A model generated the notes under the pieces. That model was not told where the DNA came from. It did no database searches and saw only the letters and a program-made list of their open reading frames with translations. Shown here piece after piece: positions 38,601 through 49,884 of a DNA stretch of 64,000 nucleotides. The first letter of the stretch is position 1; the number at the start of each line of letters is the position of its first letter. A program made the translations under genes and the position numbers. Origin of the DNA: Morella rubra (Eukaryota; Streptophyta; Magnoliopsida; Fagales; Myricaceae); assembly GCA_003952965.2 (NCBI GenBank), contig CM025852.1, positions 25,337,457-25,401,456 of the forward strand, in the 5' to 3' direction.

Positions 38601-39840
38601 GTATGCTTGTTCCCCTCCGGATCCTCCAGACCATAAGTGTTTTGAGGACCAAATTATCCAAATAGCTGCTCCTACCTTCCCTTCCGCTTTTGAATTACTT
38701 CTTTATTGTTCTTGTCTTTTAAAGAAATATTTTCTCGTGGCGAAAACTGCAGCTAGATAGCTACGTTCTTTTTGGGGTTTTTTTTTTAATTGGTCTCTTA
38801 CGTTATCCTTATCTTTAAACAAATATTTTCTTATGGTTGGTAGCTAGCAAAGTTTCCAGCTGACTTGCTCAAATTGGAATTCTCTTAGAAACCAACTCCT
38901 GTACTTTTCCATATTTTAAATTGTCCGCATCCGATCAGTTGGAATACAAAAGGAGGATATATAAAATCATTTGAAATAAAAATATATGCAGAAGAACCTT
39001 TTTCTTAATCTCCAGAACTAGCTAGTAGTTACATCGTGGCGATTGAACTACTGCATGCTTATTGTTTTTTAATTAGTGTTAATTCATATTGCCATTTGGT
39101 AAAGAACCGATCGATGATCGATCTTTGAAACTTGAACATGCATGTGGTTGCGAGGAACCCCTGGTTGCAATTTGGATTAGATTAAGATGATACAATCTTT
39201 TAGTCAGGTAGGCTAAGACATAATAATCAATAGGATCTATTTTCTATTGTTCTATCCTTCTATTTTTTCCCACGGACATGGCTAAAGACGTCAGCTTCCT
39301 GGGTGCTGATTCGAATTAATAGCGTGTCATTCAATTCGTATAGAGTACTGTTGCTCACAGAGAGACGCACCACCAACTGATTTGAAAGTGCAGATGGATG
39401 GAAGGAAAGCATATTGTAGGTAATGTCGGCCATGCTTGTTGTCCTATGTAGTCAAACCTTATTTGAGCTCGTTCAAAGTTAAAAGGATTTCGGCTGCTTG
39501 TTTTGCACCAGACAACAGCCCCACATACATATTTTTTTCTTCCTTTTCCTTTTTGATGTTACGGATCGATAAAAGTAGTACCCAATAAGGACTAATAACA
39601 CCTTTTCAACATTGATGGCTAACCTTCAGAGTTCGTGGCCGACCTGCTTCATTTCCTTCTCTAACATGGTTTTCGTGAAAATAACCCAGTGCTTCGTGTG
39701 TATGTGTCACTCTAGGGAGCCTGATTTTCATCTCAAACTGTAGTGTTATCTTGGCCATCTTGTCTGGTAAATGAACGTTATATATATATATATATATTGA
39801 GTGATCAGGACCATTAGTTTGCACGGAATTGATTTCAGAA
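35700..39840. other. Intergenic region without a recognisable gene
   Basis: About 4.1 kb of AT-rich DNA upstream of CBF/DREB1. A stretch near 37680-38290 differs in texture: it has a hairpin (37781-37806) and a short tandem duplication around TCTTATCTTACCTGGAGTC (about 37930-38020), and may be a transposon remnant. No gene is supported. Confidence 0.5.
37781..37806. repeat. Imperfect 11-bp inverted repeat
   Basis: GGTATCGGAGG and CCTCCGATGCC arms with a four-base spacer and one mismatch, inside a patch of possible transposon origin. Confidence 0.5.
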
Positions 39841-39849
39841 TGTTCTCTA

Positions 39850-40202
39850 TGTTGGAAGTCCCACATTGCTAGAGAAACTAGTCAATGTGCTCCTTATAAG
39901 GTTGTGGTATCCCTCACTACTCAAGGCGTCTTTTGGAGTTGAGTTAGACCACCTTACACATATTGTGTAAATTCTAATATGGTATCAGAGCAGGTTCCTA
40001 GTTTGTGGTCCACCGTTTCACCCGTTTCCACGTGTTGGCTTGGATATATTCCCGCCACACGTGAGGGGGCGTGTTGGAAGTCCCACATTGCTAGAGAAAC
40101 TAGTCAATGTGCTCCTTATAAGGTTGTGGTATCCCTCACTACTCAAGGCGTCTTTTGGAGTTGAGTTAGACCTACCTTACACATATTGTGTAAATTCTAA
40201 TA
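39850..40202 (+). mobile_element. TRIM (terminal-repeat retrotransposon in miniature), intact with target duplication
   Basis: Two direct terminal repeats, 39850-39979 (130 bp) and 40072-40202 (131 bp), both begin TGTTGGAAGTCCCACATTGC and end ATTCTAATA. They appear to differ by a single inserted base. The 92-bp interior begins immediately with TGGTATCAGAGC, a primer-binding site matching initiator Met-tRNA, and ends with a purine-rich tract (GTGAGGGGGCG) directly before the second repeat. The element is flanked by the 5-bp direct duplication CTCTA at 39845-39849 and 40203-40207. It encodes nothing and must have been moved by proteins from another element. Near-identical repeats suggest a recent insertion. 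The repeats end in TA instead of the usual CA. Confidence 0.92.
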
Positions 40203-40207
40203 CTCTA

Positions 40208-42870
40208 GACTAAACCCTTTTCCCAGTTGCCTATATATATGTTAAATTAGAGCAATTCGTTTGAAGACATGGAGTTGATTTCATATTGACTAGAACCATA
40301 CAGTCGTGAAACCTAGTTTTATGATACCTAGTACCCTTCATTCAATGAAACATGATCTGCATAAACGGTAGCTCTTAATTATTAAACTGTGCATAATTGA
40401 AATATAATGGAGAGAGAACAAGGAGTAGAAAGAGAGAGAGATTTATATGATTCGGTCTAGAAGACCCACATCTACTGTAAAAATTCTTTATGACTATGTT
40501 TTATATTTTAAATCCATGCAGATTACAAAGTCGAAGTCTCTATTTATCTAGACAATATAAAATATGATAGGAGAATATTCCTATATTTAAAATTTGAATC
40601 TTTGATATCATTATAACTATAATATCATATCAAATCTTGATACTATATTATATTTAACAATTATCATATTTTAAATGTATTAAGTATGATTAGGCTCTAG
40701 CTAGTAACTTCTTCCTAACAAATTAGATCTTCTAACAAAAACTTCTTATAGACTCTTAGAGGCAAATTATAAGGCATGGAGACGGTACAAACATTTTCTG
40801 GTCAAAATGTTTCCAATGGGTCAAAAGGAGTCTAAAAAATAAACGTTTTTATAAAAATCTTCTATCAAAGAGAAGAGCAAGAGATTTGATTTTTTCCGAG
40901 AAAGAGGCGGCTCTCATATAGCTATCACGTCGTTGTGCCAGTGCTGCACTGTACATCTGACTTTTAATTCAAATTATACTGGCAGTTTTAATTCTTTTGC
41001 TGATCAGTTGCATCCATTTTGGTTAGTCTGTGCACATATTTTGTCTTGTCAAACAGATCTAATGCTTCTAAAAGAATCGTTAAGTGCTGCGCACATACCC
41101 TCCGGGCCTACAAGATCTGGCAGGAGATGTTGTCTCCTTAAAGAGGAGAAAAAGTCATGCAGCAGGCCCTTTGTGGATAGGCGTAAAAGCTTAAAATTTT
41201 CGCTTCTCAAAATTAAAAGGAAAGAAAAGAAAAATTGGACATTATAAATTACAGTAAAAGTTGGGGACACTTCAAATAATTATTAATAATTAAGACTATA
41301 CGATGATCAATCTGATAATCACATGATAGTATTACTTATTTATAATAGCCATACAAACGTCATGGATGATTCTATAAGTCGCTATATACTAATTTGGGGG
41401 AAGAACTTTGTCTAACGTACGGTTTTAAAATAAATCCCTTTAAGATATAGTCTCTAAATCAAGCTTCGAGGATAAAATAAAGTCGAGAGAGGTTTCCAAT
41501 TCTTCCATAATAAAAAGCACACTGTATCTGTATATTAGAAATATAATCTACAAGATATTTAATATGATATTATAGCCATCAAAATTATTAAAAATTTAAA
41601 TTTAAATGTTAGATATCATTATCAAAATAGGAAATATTCACATTTAAATGTAGAATATTATTTCTCTATAAATATAAACATTTAATTTATATTCTGTATG
41701 GATTCATAATATAAAATACAAACTAACATTATCTTTCTAGACCAAATCGATCACTTAAATAGTCTCCTACTATATATTTATCTCGTCTCTATATTATGTT
41801 TTAACTAATTAGTATTGTGTTTTATTTTTTCTACCTAATATAAATCACCCAATAAAAAAAGCCACATAAGGATGTTTAATTATATCCGAGCAGATTATAA
41901 TTATTTTCCATGATAACTAATCAATAGGTGCGACTGTGAAAAAAAGCAGCACTCAGTAAAACTTGATTCCGCCACGTAGTTAAAGTAATCACGTAGAAAT
42001 GAGAGAGAGAGAGAGAGAGAGACAGATATAAGAGAGACACATGTTCATGGTCACATGATTATCCCCCGACAATTGAACAGTGTACAAGTTCATAGAGACA
42101 TTTCGTCGTTCTGATCATGATCGTTCAGACCCAAATTCTTTACTCTTAAATGTTTCGTCAAAAGGTATTGACATTTGACGGGACCCCATAATGTTTTGAC
42201 TCATAATAATCTCAAATTTTGTCAAGTGCAAAAAATTCAGCGCGCCTTTTGACATATATATGCTTCTGCTAAAATTTTCTCACTCACAAATTCTGTTTGA
42301 CATTTGATAAAATATCCGAAATAGATAGCTTTCTAATTTGTGGGTGGAGGGGTAATAGATTTCTATCCTTCTGTCTCTCTCTCCCTCTGCTTTGTTTTAC
42401 AGCCTCAATTAGGACACTTTTGGGTCCTCAAAAACCCGAAGCTCTTACATTAGGTACTGAGATAAAAGGCATATGGTTTACATCGCAAAGCCACAGAGAC
42501 AAACAAGGACATCCGACAATTATCGGCACAAAGTTGAGAGAACTGTTGACAACATAATCTTGCAAAGCCGCAAATCACAACTACTGTACATGCACTCATA
42601 CTCAAGAAGCAAAACCATCCTAATTCACTGCCTTCGTCCCAGAATGAAATGCGTTTGTGAAGCAATGGGTTCCTGCAACAGTATGACAATAGTTTCCGTG
42701 AATCGACTCTTCTTACATTATCTAATCTTCGATGACCGGCAGGAAATGCAACCGAAGGCAAACGTTTAACATGTTATACTATGTCCTAGTTCATGTATCG
42801 TTCTTCTATTCCTTTTTTCTCTTTTCTCTTTTCGAAATTTTCCACACAATTGGTTGGATGACTATGGAGC
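40208..42870. other. Intergenic region without a recognisable gene
   Basis: About 2.7 kb between the TRIM and the ERF025-like gene. It is AT-rich, with a GA microsatellite at 42001-42022. No coding frame has family similarity. Confidence 0.5.
42001..42022 (+). repeat. (GA)n microsatellite
   Basis: Eleven GA units in intergenic DNA. Confidence 0.9.
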
Positions 42871-42874
42871 ATTA

Positions 42875-43591
42875 TTAAGAATAGCTCCACAAACTTCCTG
42901 TTCCATCTGAATCTCCAGGTGAGTCATCCGATGAGTTTATTCTAGGCGGGGACACCATCATTCCCTCTGCCATGTCCACTAGCAGATTTGGCATATCAAA
43001 AATGGCCTCCTCATCTACAAACTGATCTCCCCCAGATGTTAAACCGCCTTCATGCATAGTACTATCATCCCTACATGACTCCGGCCCGACCCCTGGGATG
43101 TCACTTGATTCGGCCTTTTTCAATGAGGCTGCAGCTGCAGCGGCACTACGTATGTCGTGGGCCGATGTAGAGGCTGGAACTGGGTATGAACCAATAGAAC
43201 CTGGGAAGTTAAGAACTGCCTCACTACCTTTTAGGGCTAGTGCCGCCACGTCATAGGCGGCAGCCGCCATCTCTGCAGATGGGAATGTGCCAAGCCATAT
43301 CCGGGTGGTCTTGCGTGGCTCCCGGATCTCGGAAACCCACTTGCCACTCCGGCACCGGATTCCACGATACATGGGGTACTGTTTCCCGGTAGAACTTGAA
43401 GCCATGGTGGGTTTTGGAGATTTAAGTGGCTTGGGTGAGGGGGGTTCACATGTGTGAACAGGGTGAGAATGTTGGACTTGGTCCAAATGGTGAACTGTGA
43501 GAGGAGGAGGAGGGTCAAGGGAAGGTATTGGTGGCTGAAACGCTTGTTCTAATTGGTGGAAATTAGTTGAGTCGTCGTTAGGAACAGACAT
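42875..43591 (-). CDS. ERF025: AP2/ERF transcription factor, DREB A-4 group, ERF025-like
   Basis: An intronless gene of 238 aa. The N-terminal 65 residues are rich in Pro and His. The AP2 domain spans about residues 74-131 ([20 protein letters not shown], then [20 protein letters not shown]). It keeps Val at the DREB-type position 14 and the Arg/Trp DNA-contact residues. After it come the alanine-rich helix [11 protein letters not shown] and an acidic activation region ([20 protein letters not shown]). The end is SLWSYS, the LWSY motif. These features match the ERF024-ERF027 group of DREB factors. The choice of ERF025 rests partly on gene order with CBF, DTX50 and BAG1, which lie near ERF025 in Arabidopsis. 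Targets are probably DRE-type sites in stress- or development-related genes. Confidence 0.88.
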   Translation of the reverse strand: MSVPNDDSTNFHQLEQAFQPPIPSLDPPPPLTVHHLDQVQHSHPVHTCEPPSPKPLKSPKPTMASSSTGKQYPMYRGIRCRSGKWVSEIREPRKTTRIWLGTFPSAEMAAAAYDVAALALKGSEAVLNFPGSIGSYPVPASTSAHDIRSAAAAAASLKKAESSDIPGVGPESCRDDSTMHEGGLTSGGDQFVDEEAIFDMPNLLVDMAEGMMVSPPRINSSDDSPGDSDGTGSLWSYS

Positions 43592-43696
43592 GTTCTACAA
43601 TGAAATGGACATGGGGAATAAGGGAATTTTAAGAAGGGTCGACAGATTGAGAGACACAGAAGTTAATAGTTGCGGTTTGGATACAAGGGAAAGCTA

Positions 43697-43706
43697 AATA
43701 TATATA
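43697..43706 (-). promoter_or_regulatory. TATA box for the ERF025-like gene
   Basis: A TATATATATA run on the minus strand, about 105 bp upstream of the ATG. Confidence 0.55.
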
Positions 43707-43719
43707 TGAGTCTTTTTGT

Positions 43720-45330
43720 TTGAATGTCTGATAAAAAGGTGAAAGCGTGGGGATTTCGCGGAGGAAGAAATTCAGAAACGTGCCACCAACTTGGTATTAG
43801 TAATCAATCGGGTTTAGACAGAAAGGGTAGAAAATGACTCAATCGTAGGGGTTTCTTTGGTGTGTAAGATAATACGTTGATGGTGAGGGCAGGCACACGC
43901 ATTAGGCTCAGGCTAGCGATTAGCTGTTATCAACTCTCCCTTTGTGTGCTGTCACGTGTTTTGAGTTGTCAATGTTCATTGCTTTCGTTTCTAAAGATAT
44001 TTTAGGTGAATTGGCTAAATACTGCGATTGGTTGGAAGTGCTTAATGGGGGACTAGGGGAAACCCATATAGTCAAGTATGTTTCAGAATTCTGCTGCTCC
44101 GCGTGAACCCAGATTGGAGTACAGACGTTGCTTTCACCAAGCATCCGGTTAAGATCACAATAAAAAATATCCCACCCTAGATGTATGCAATTAGCAGCAG
44201 TTCATGATCGAAAAATCCTGCATGGCTCATTGAGTTTAGTTGCTAAGAGGCAATTAGAAGAAGCAAAACGAAACTAATTTAAAGCCTCTGCATTCAGCTT
44301 TTGTATAATTAACTTATTGTTTCTACTGAGCCCTAAATCAACACGATATGGCCGATGACTGCTCTATCAGTGTTTTTGTTCTTTTTCTATTGATAGCCCA
44401 TTTAAATATTTAGGAGCGTATTCTGATTAGCATAAAATTAGGTTGTTACCCAGACAAACTATATATATGTTCGATAATTTTGTTAGAACTAAAAAAATGA
44501 AAAAAGGTTATCTTATCTAAGTGTTGATCGGTGAAGTAAAGAACACATATTTCAAAAAATAGATTTTGTAAAAAATTATGCAAAGTAACCATGGTGATTT
44601 CAAAATACAAATTTAATGTTTCAAGACTAGTTATGTCATTTAATAAGGTGATCAGATAAAATGACACGATTCAATCTTGACTCAACTTATTAAATTAAGT
44701 GACTTTTTTATTTATCTGAATATCACTTTGGGCACCTACTTTCATGTTTAGCTCTCCAAGTCATTTAAAAAAAGAAAAATAAAAAACCAAAAAGATAACG
44801 GATAAAAGATTTGTATTTTTTATTCTGATGTGCATGGTTGTTGCGGTCAACCCTTTGTTTTCATGTAGTGGTTGATTCATGTATACTGCTGGGCCGTGGT
44901 AGCTAGCTGATTCTAATTCCTTGGACAATGTTTAGCCAACAAGGTGCTCTTATGTCACCCATGGCCCGCGACCCCACCATGGACCTCTGAGTGGGTTGCA
45001 CATGGTCTGTGGTGTCTATATTGAGTTACTCCATAGAATCAAAAACAAAATTTTTCTCTCCCGCTTTTTTCGATTGTGTCTACCATTTATATGTTTTCTC
45101 GCGACATGATGAAGTTGGGCAAAGGTTTTTGTGAACAATTTAGATGTCCCCACAACCTTTTCGTGGAGGGAAAAACTAACCACACATACAAAAAAGGTAG
45201 CACAGAAGCAACATATGTAAAAGTGGGTCAGAGGAAATAATAGATGAAAGGTTTGGATCGGAAAAAAGAAAAAAAAGAAAAAAAAAAAGAAGAAGAAGAA
45301 AAAAAGCAACATATGCAATTGCTCTAGGAA
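43720..45330. other. Intergenic region without a recognisable gene
   Basis: About 1.6 kb upstream of the ERF025-like gene. It ends in an A-rich tract (about 45255-45305) directly before the first duplicated gene fragment. I see no gene. Confidence 0.5.
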
Positions 45331-45333
45331 TAG

Positions 45334-45704
45334 GATGACGTTGAGCAGTTGGGCTATAGGAATTTTGCTAACTTAAGAGTACAAGGTGCAGCCTGTTTTC
45401 ACTAAGATTGTGCGTAAAAATGAAATTTTAATCTCACATTCTTGAGTCTAATCCTTCTTCTTCATTAAATCATTATTTTTCACTATAATAAATATAAAAA
45501 ATTAATACAAATGATCTCTTTCATTAATTTTTCACTAACTCTAATCTCCCACTGAAATTTGTTTCTAATATTCTGTAGTAACCTAAAGTATTTATTTGTT
45601 CCACTTTCAGGCCCAAAGGGAGGGCCACTTCAAATTGGGCCACATTGGAATCTGAGGACTCGTATGACGAGCTCTATCAGATGTTTGGGCCATCAGTTAG
45701 CTAA
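45334..45704 (+). pseudogene. Decayed two-exon gene fragment, copy 1 (unidentified gene)
   Basis: Two exon-like blocks share a reading pattern with the copy at 49262-49559. The first (about 45334-45410) follows an AATAG acceptor and reads DDVEQLGYRNFANLRVQ before the frame is lost. The second (45611-45704) follows a good acceptor (TTCCACTTTCAG) and reads GRATSNWATLESEDSYDELY, then QMFGPSVS and a stop. The two blocks are about 200 bp apart. They look like the 3' end of a real gene, but I do not recognise the protein family, and no upstream exons were found. This copy has a frame break in block 1, while block 2 is intact. Confidence 0.5.
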
Positions 45705-46440
45705 TCTAAGGTCTAGAATTGATGCGGTTCTAATTTAAACATATTTTAGAATTTTACAAATTCAAAAGTACTTCAGGTAACTGTAAAGTTATCTCTTCTT
45801 TGAAATTTAAATACGTTTAAAAAGGGATAACTGTTTCAAATAAAATTTAAATTTGAATTTAATAAAAATAGTATTTTATTATCAACAAAATTAGAAAATC
45901 CCTAACTAATAGACAACTTAAACTTCATAACTTTTTTTTCAAAAAACTAAAAAGATAAAAAACTAATTAAAGTCGTCTAACTTAAATATATGCTTAAAAA
46001 AATGTTGAATTTCATTAATTTGAAGGTAAGTAATCCTTTTCTTCGGTAATGAAGGATAATTGGTTGGCTTATTAGAAATATAATATTATTTATCCTCTCT
46101 ATGTCTTCCCACCCCTCTTACCTTTTGGTAGTTAAATATAAGCCGATATATATAAGTGCTCAAATTCTATCACCCTTCTTTTCAGCTAGCTTATCCCTAT
46201 GGATTTAGTTATTTATCTTTTACTGTCCGAAAATCCTAACTACTATCAAACTCTTTGATATGTCTATTTAATTAATTTTTTACACCTAAGAATAAGTCAA
46301 TTCAAATTTGTAGTACAAACAAATTAGCTGTTCAGATATTTGCGGGATACTCTTAACTTGGATAAGGATAGGAGACTACCTCTATACATTCCACTTCTGT
46401 TTGGATTCCTTATCCGCTTAGTACTCCTCTGGCTATGGTG
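45705..46440. other. Upstream region of the STP gene
   Basis: About 740 bp of AT-rich DNA between the first gene fragment and the STP TATA box. No gene or clear regulatory motif is seen apart from that TATA box. Confidence 0.5.
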
Positions 46441-46443
46441 CGA

Positions 46444-46450
46444 TATATAT
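46444..46450 (+). promoter_or_regulatory. TATA box for the STP gene
   Basis: TATATAT in CGATATATATACTAGCCCC, about 55 bp upstream of the ATG. This gives a short leader and supports the start at 46502 over an upstream in-frame extension. Confidence 0.6.
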
Positions 46451-46501
46451 ACTAGCCCCAGTACTGCCTTCCAAGCTAGGGACGTGACAAAATCTGCTAC
46501 A

Positions 46502-48866
46502 ATGGCTGGAGGTGTTATCGCTACGTCGGATGGAAGGGAATATCCAGGCAAACTCACTGGCAAGGTCTTGGTGACATGTATAGTGGCAGCTATGGGTGGC
46601 CTAATTTTTGGTTACGATCTTGGAATATCTGGTAACAATCTTAGAGCAGAACATCATGACTATCTATGATCTCTATTGATATCTGTATTTCCATAGTTTA
46701 ACACAGTTCCCTGCAGTTTATAGTTTACCTAGTTTTTTCTATACACACGCAAGTGAGGCTAGCATATGCGGTGTGCAAAAAACAGTACTGTAACAACCTT
46801 CTTTGTTGTTTGTGAGCGAAGGAAGAGGTCGCACATCCATGAAAATAGAGATATATACCAATTGAACTGTGTTTTCTAAATTTCTTAGTGTGTATATTCG
46901 ATATTCGAGTCACAGCTGATAGAGTTTTCTTGGGGTAATATTGTAGGCGGAGTTACATCCACGGATTCGTTCTTGGAGAAGTTTTTCCCAGCTGTTTACA
47001 GGAAAGAGGCATCCGCCAAACCTTCTGATAATCAGTACTGCAAGTTTGACAGCCAGACATTGACGCTGTTTACTTCTTCTCTATATCTCGCTGCTATGGT
47101 GGCATCCATTTTTGCATCGGCAATCACTCGAAATTTTGGGAGGCGTATTACGATGCTTTTGGGCGGAATACTTTTCTGTGCCGGTGCACTTCTCAATGGC
47201 TTCGCTCAAAGGGTCTGGATGCTAATTGTTGGTCGTATGCTACTTGGTTTCGGCATCGGATGCGCCAATCAGGTCTTTTTTTTTTTTTTTTCTCGAAAAC
47301 GACCACTTCATTAATAAAGTCAAATATACAGTCTTTACGTACTTTTTATTGGGATGTGACTGATATTCACACTTCTGCCTTCGGCATCTCTATTTTGGGT
47401 AAAGCACAAAATTAAACGTTTTAGATCTATGCTTCCAAATTTTGATAGGTGGAATAGATCAGTGATTTCAGTTAATTACGTGACCAAAATATTCCACCTA
47501 AATCCCAAAATTTGAGAGCATATATAGGTCTTAAAATCAATTTAGCCAAAGAGCACGAGATTTACATTTTTTTTCCTTTATTTTAACTAACTACAACTAA
47601 AATAAATTATTGGTATATGTTTTACAGTCTGTTCCAATCTACGTCTCGGAGATGGCTCCATATAGATTCCGAGGCGCTCTCAACATGATGTTTCAATTGG
47701 CAATTACAGTTGGTATCCTCGTTGCCGGCCTGCTGAACTATTTCTTCGCAAAGATCGAGGGTGGTTGGGGATGGCGCTTGAGCTTGGGAGGTGCCACGGT
47801 CCCTGCTCTAATAATGATTGTGGGTTCCTTTTGTCTTCCTGACACACCGAATTCTTTGATTGAGCGCAGCCATTTTAAGGAAGCTAAGGAACAACTTGTG
47901 AAGATCCGTGGCGTAGATGACGTAGAGAACGAATACAATGATCTAGTTGAGGCCAGTGAAGCTTCTAAATTAGTAAAAAATCCTTGGGCTACTATTCTCC
48001 AGCGAAAGTATAGGCCTCAACTCACAATGGCCATTTGCATTCCCTTATTCCAGCAACTCACTGGAATGAACGTGATTACATTTTATGCGCCTTTGTTGTT
48101 CAGAACAATTGGTTTTGGAAGCAGTGATGCTCTCATGTCTGCGGTGATTACCGGTTCGGTTAATTGTCTTGCAACTATAGTTTCAATCCTTGGTGTTGAT
48201 AAGTGGGGAAGAAGAACGCTATTCCTTCAAGGTGGTGCTCAAATGTTCATCTGTCAGGTATACTATATGCTAAATTAAGCCTCTTTTCCAATTTTTTTTT
48301 TCGTTCTATTGTATCTTGCTTGCGTATAAATGATATGTGTTCTGCTTAATTTCTGTTCACCAATGTGATGTAATATTCATGGACAGGTTATAATTACAAT
48401 TGCAATTGCTGTTAAATTTGGTACGAGTGGGGACCCTGGTGAATTGCAGAAGTACTACGCTTTTGGATTGGTGTTTTTCATCTGTGTCTACGTTGCTGGC
48501 TTTGCATGGTCTTGGGGTCCTCTAGGCTGGTTGGTTCCCAGTGAAATCTTCCCACTCGAAGTCAGGCCAGCTGCTCAGAGTATCAATGTCTCCGTCAACA
48601 TGATATTCACCTATGCAATTGCACAAGTCTTCACGGCGATGTTGTGCCATCTGAAGTTCGGACTGTTCATCTTCTTCGCATGTTGGGTGTTGATAATGAG
48701 CTTCTTCATTTACAAGTTCTTGCCGGAGACTAAGGGTATCCCAATCGAAGAAATGGCTATTGTGTGGCGAAATCACCCTTACTGGCGCAAGTTCGTTTGT
48801 TCTGAAGAAGAGCTTTCTTGTCCTGGAGGAGATATTCAAATGAGGAAAGGCGTCGATGGCGTCTGA
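46502..48866 (+). CDS. STP-family sugar transport protein (hexose/H+ symporter)
   Basis: Four exons: 46502-46631, 46947-47272, 47628-48257 and 48387-48866. Phases are consistent and the total is 521 aa. It is a 12-helix major facilitator of the plant STP group, which takes up monosaccharides with protons across the plasma membrane. Hallmarks are [13 protein letters not shown] in helix 1 (with the proton-linked Asp), the GRR loop after helix 2, [11 protein letters not shown], the sugar-site motif [17 protein letters not shown] and [12 protein letters not shown] near the end. YCKFDSQ and LCHLKFG carry the cysteines that link the lid domain to the core in STP10. Small departures from consensus ([25 protein letters not shown]) are compatible with function. 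The family member cannot be fixed. It lies between two copies of a decayed gene fragment, which suggests local duplication. Confidence 0.93.
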
Positions 48867-49261
48867 TTTATATTCTTGATAAATTTGGTTGGAAAATTGT
48901 GTCTTTGGATCAAACTATTGGCGACTAATTTTCGTCTATCATATAGGGTGTCTTTATTTTGAATGAATTTATTTTGGAGCAAAATGTTTTGTTAACTTTG
49001 TATGTTTGGGAGGACCATGAAATTCAGGTCAACATAAAATCTTAGAACTACTTTGAATCAAACTGTGAAAGTGCAAGCAGATAAACTCAAAATCAAACAC
49101 AACTAAATGTTTTTTCACGCCATTTTTAAGAGTTCAGCCAAACACTGAAAAATTAATAATTTTTCAGAAAATATTTAGAGCTGAAATTATTTTCTTATTG
49201 CATCTTTCCATCTAGCGGGGTAAGATCGAAGTAATAAATTCAGGTTTGCTCTTTGCAATAG
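48867..49261. other. 3' flank of the STP gene
   Basis: About 400 bp of AT-rich DNA, probably including the STP 3'UTR. Nothing else was recognised. Confidence 0.5.
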
Positions 49262-49559
49262 GCTGCCGTTGGGCAGTTGGGCTATAGGAATTTTGCTGAC
49301 TTTAGAATACAAGCTGCAGCCCATTCTGCAAGATTGTGGGGGGAAAAAAAAAAGAAGAAGAAGAAATTTTGGTCCCAGATCTCACCCGGCCCCTCACCAC
49401 CACTTAAGTAATCAGTTTCTAATATTCTGTAGTAACGTAAAGTATTATTTCGTTTCCCTGTCAAGGCCAAGGGAAAGGCCACTTCAAATTGGGCCTCATT
49501 GGAATCTGAGGGACTCGTTTGACGAGCTGTCTCAGATGTTTGGGCCATCAGTTAGCTAA
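49262..49559 (+). pseudogene. Decayed two-exon gene fragment, copy 2 (unidentified gene)
   Basis: Same structure and orientation as 45334-45704. Block 1 (about 49262-49337) follows the acceptor TTTGCAATAG and reads VGQLGYRNFADFRIQAAAHS, then ARLW, where the splice donor is replaced by a G run. Block 2 (49466-49559) reads AKGKATSNWASLESE and then needs a frame change (one extra G) to reach DSFDELSQMFGPSVS and the same stop. The second blocks differ by roughly eight substitutions and two one-base indels. Each copy is broken in a different place, so both appear to be pseudogene fragments. The parent gene is not in the window. Confidence 0.5.
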
Positions 49560-49848
49560 TCTAAGGTCTAGAATTTATTTGCAGACCGTGCTGGATTGGA
49601 GGAGCTTGGCTACTTTCCCTCCTATAGTTCCTGTAGTATAAATACCTCACTCCAGTATGAAACCACAGCTCGAAAGCTAAGAAAACAGGGAAGAAAAGAG
49701 GAAGAAAGAGCATCTCAAAAATTAAAAGTCCAGCTTGAAGATTACAAGGTCGAAATATCAGGCTCCCATACTGAACAGCAAACTCTTTCTTTCTCCGAGT
49801 TGGAAACTGTACTTTTCACTGATAAAAAACGGTCATGGCACGTTTGGA

Positions 49849-49884
<36 letters not shown>

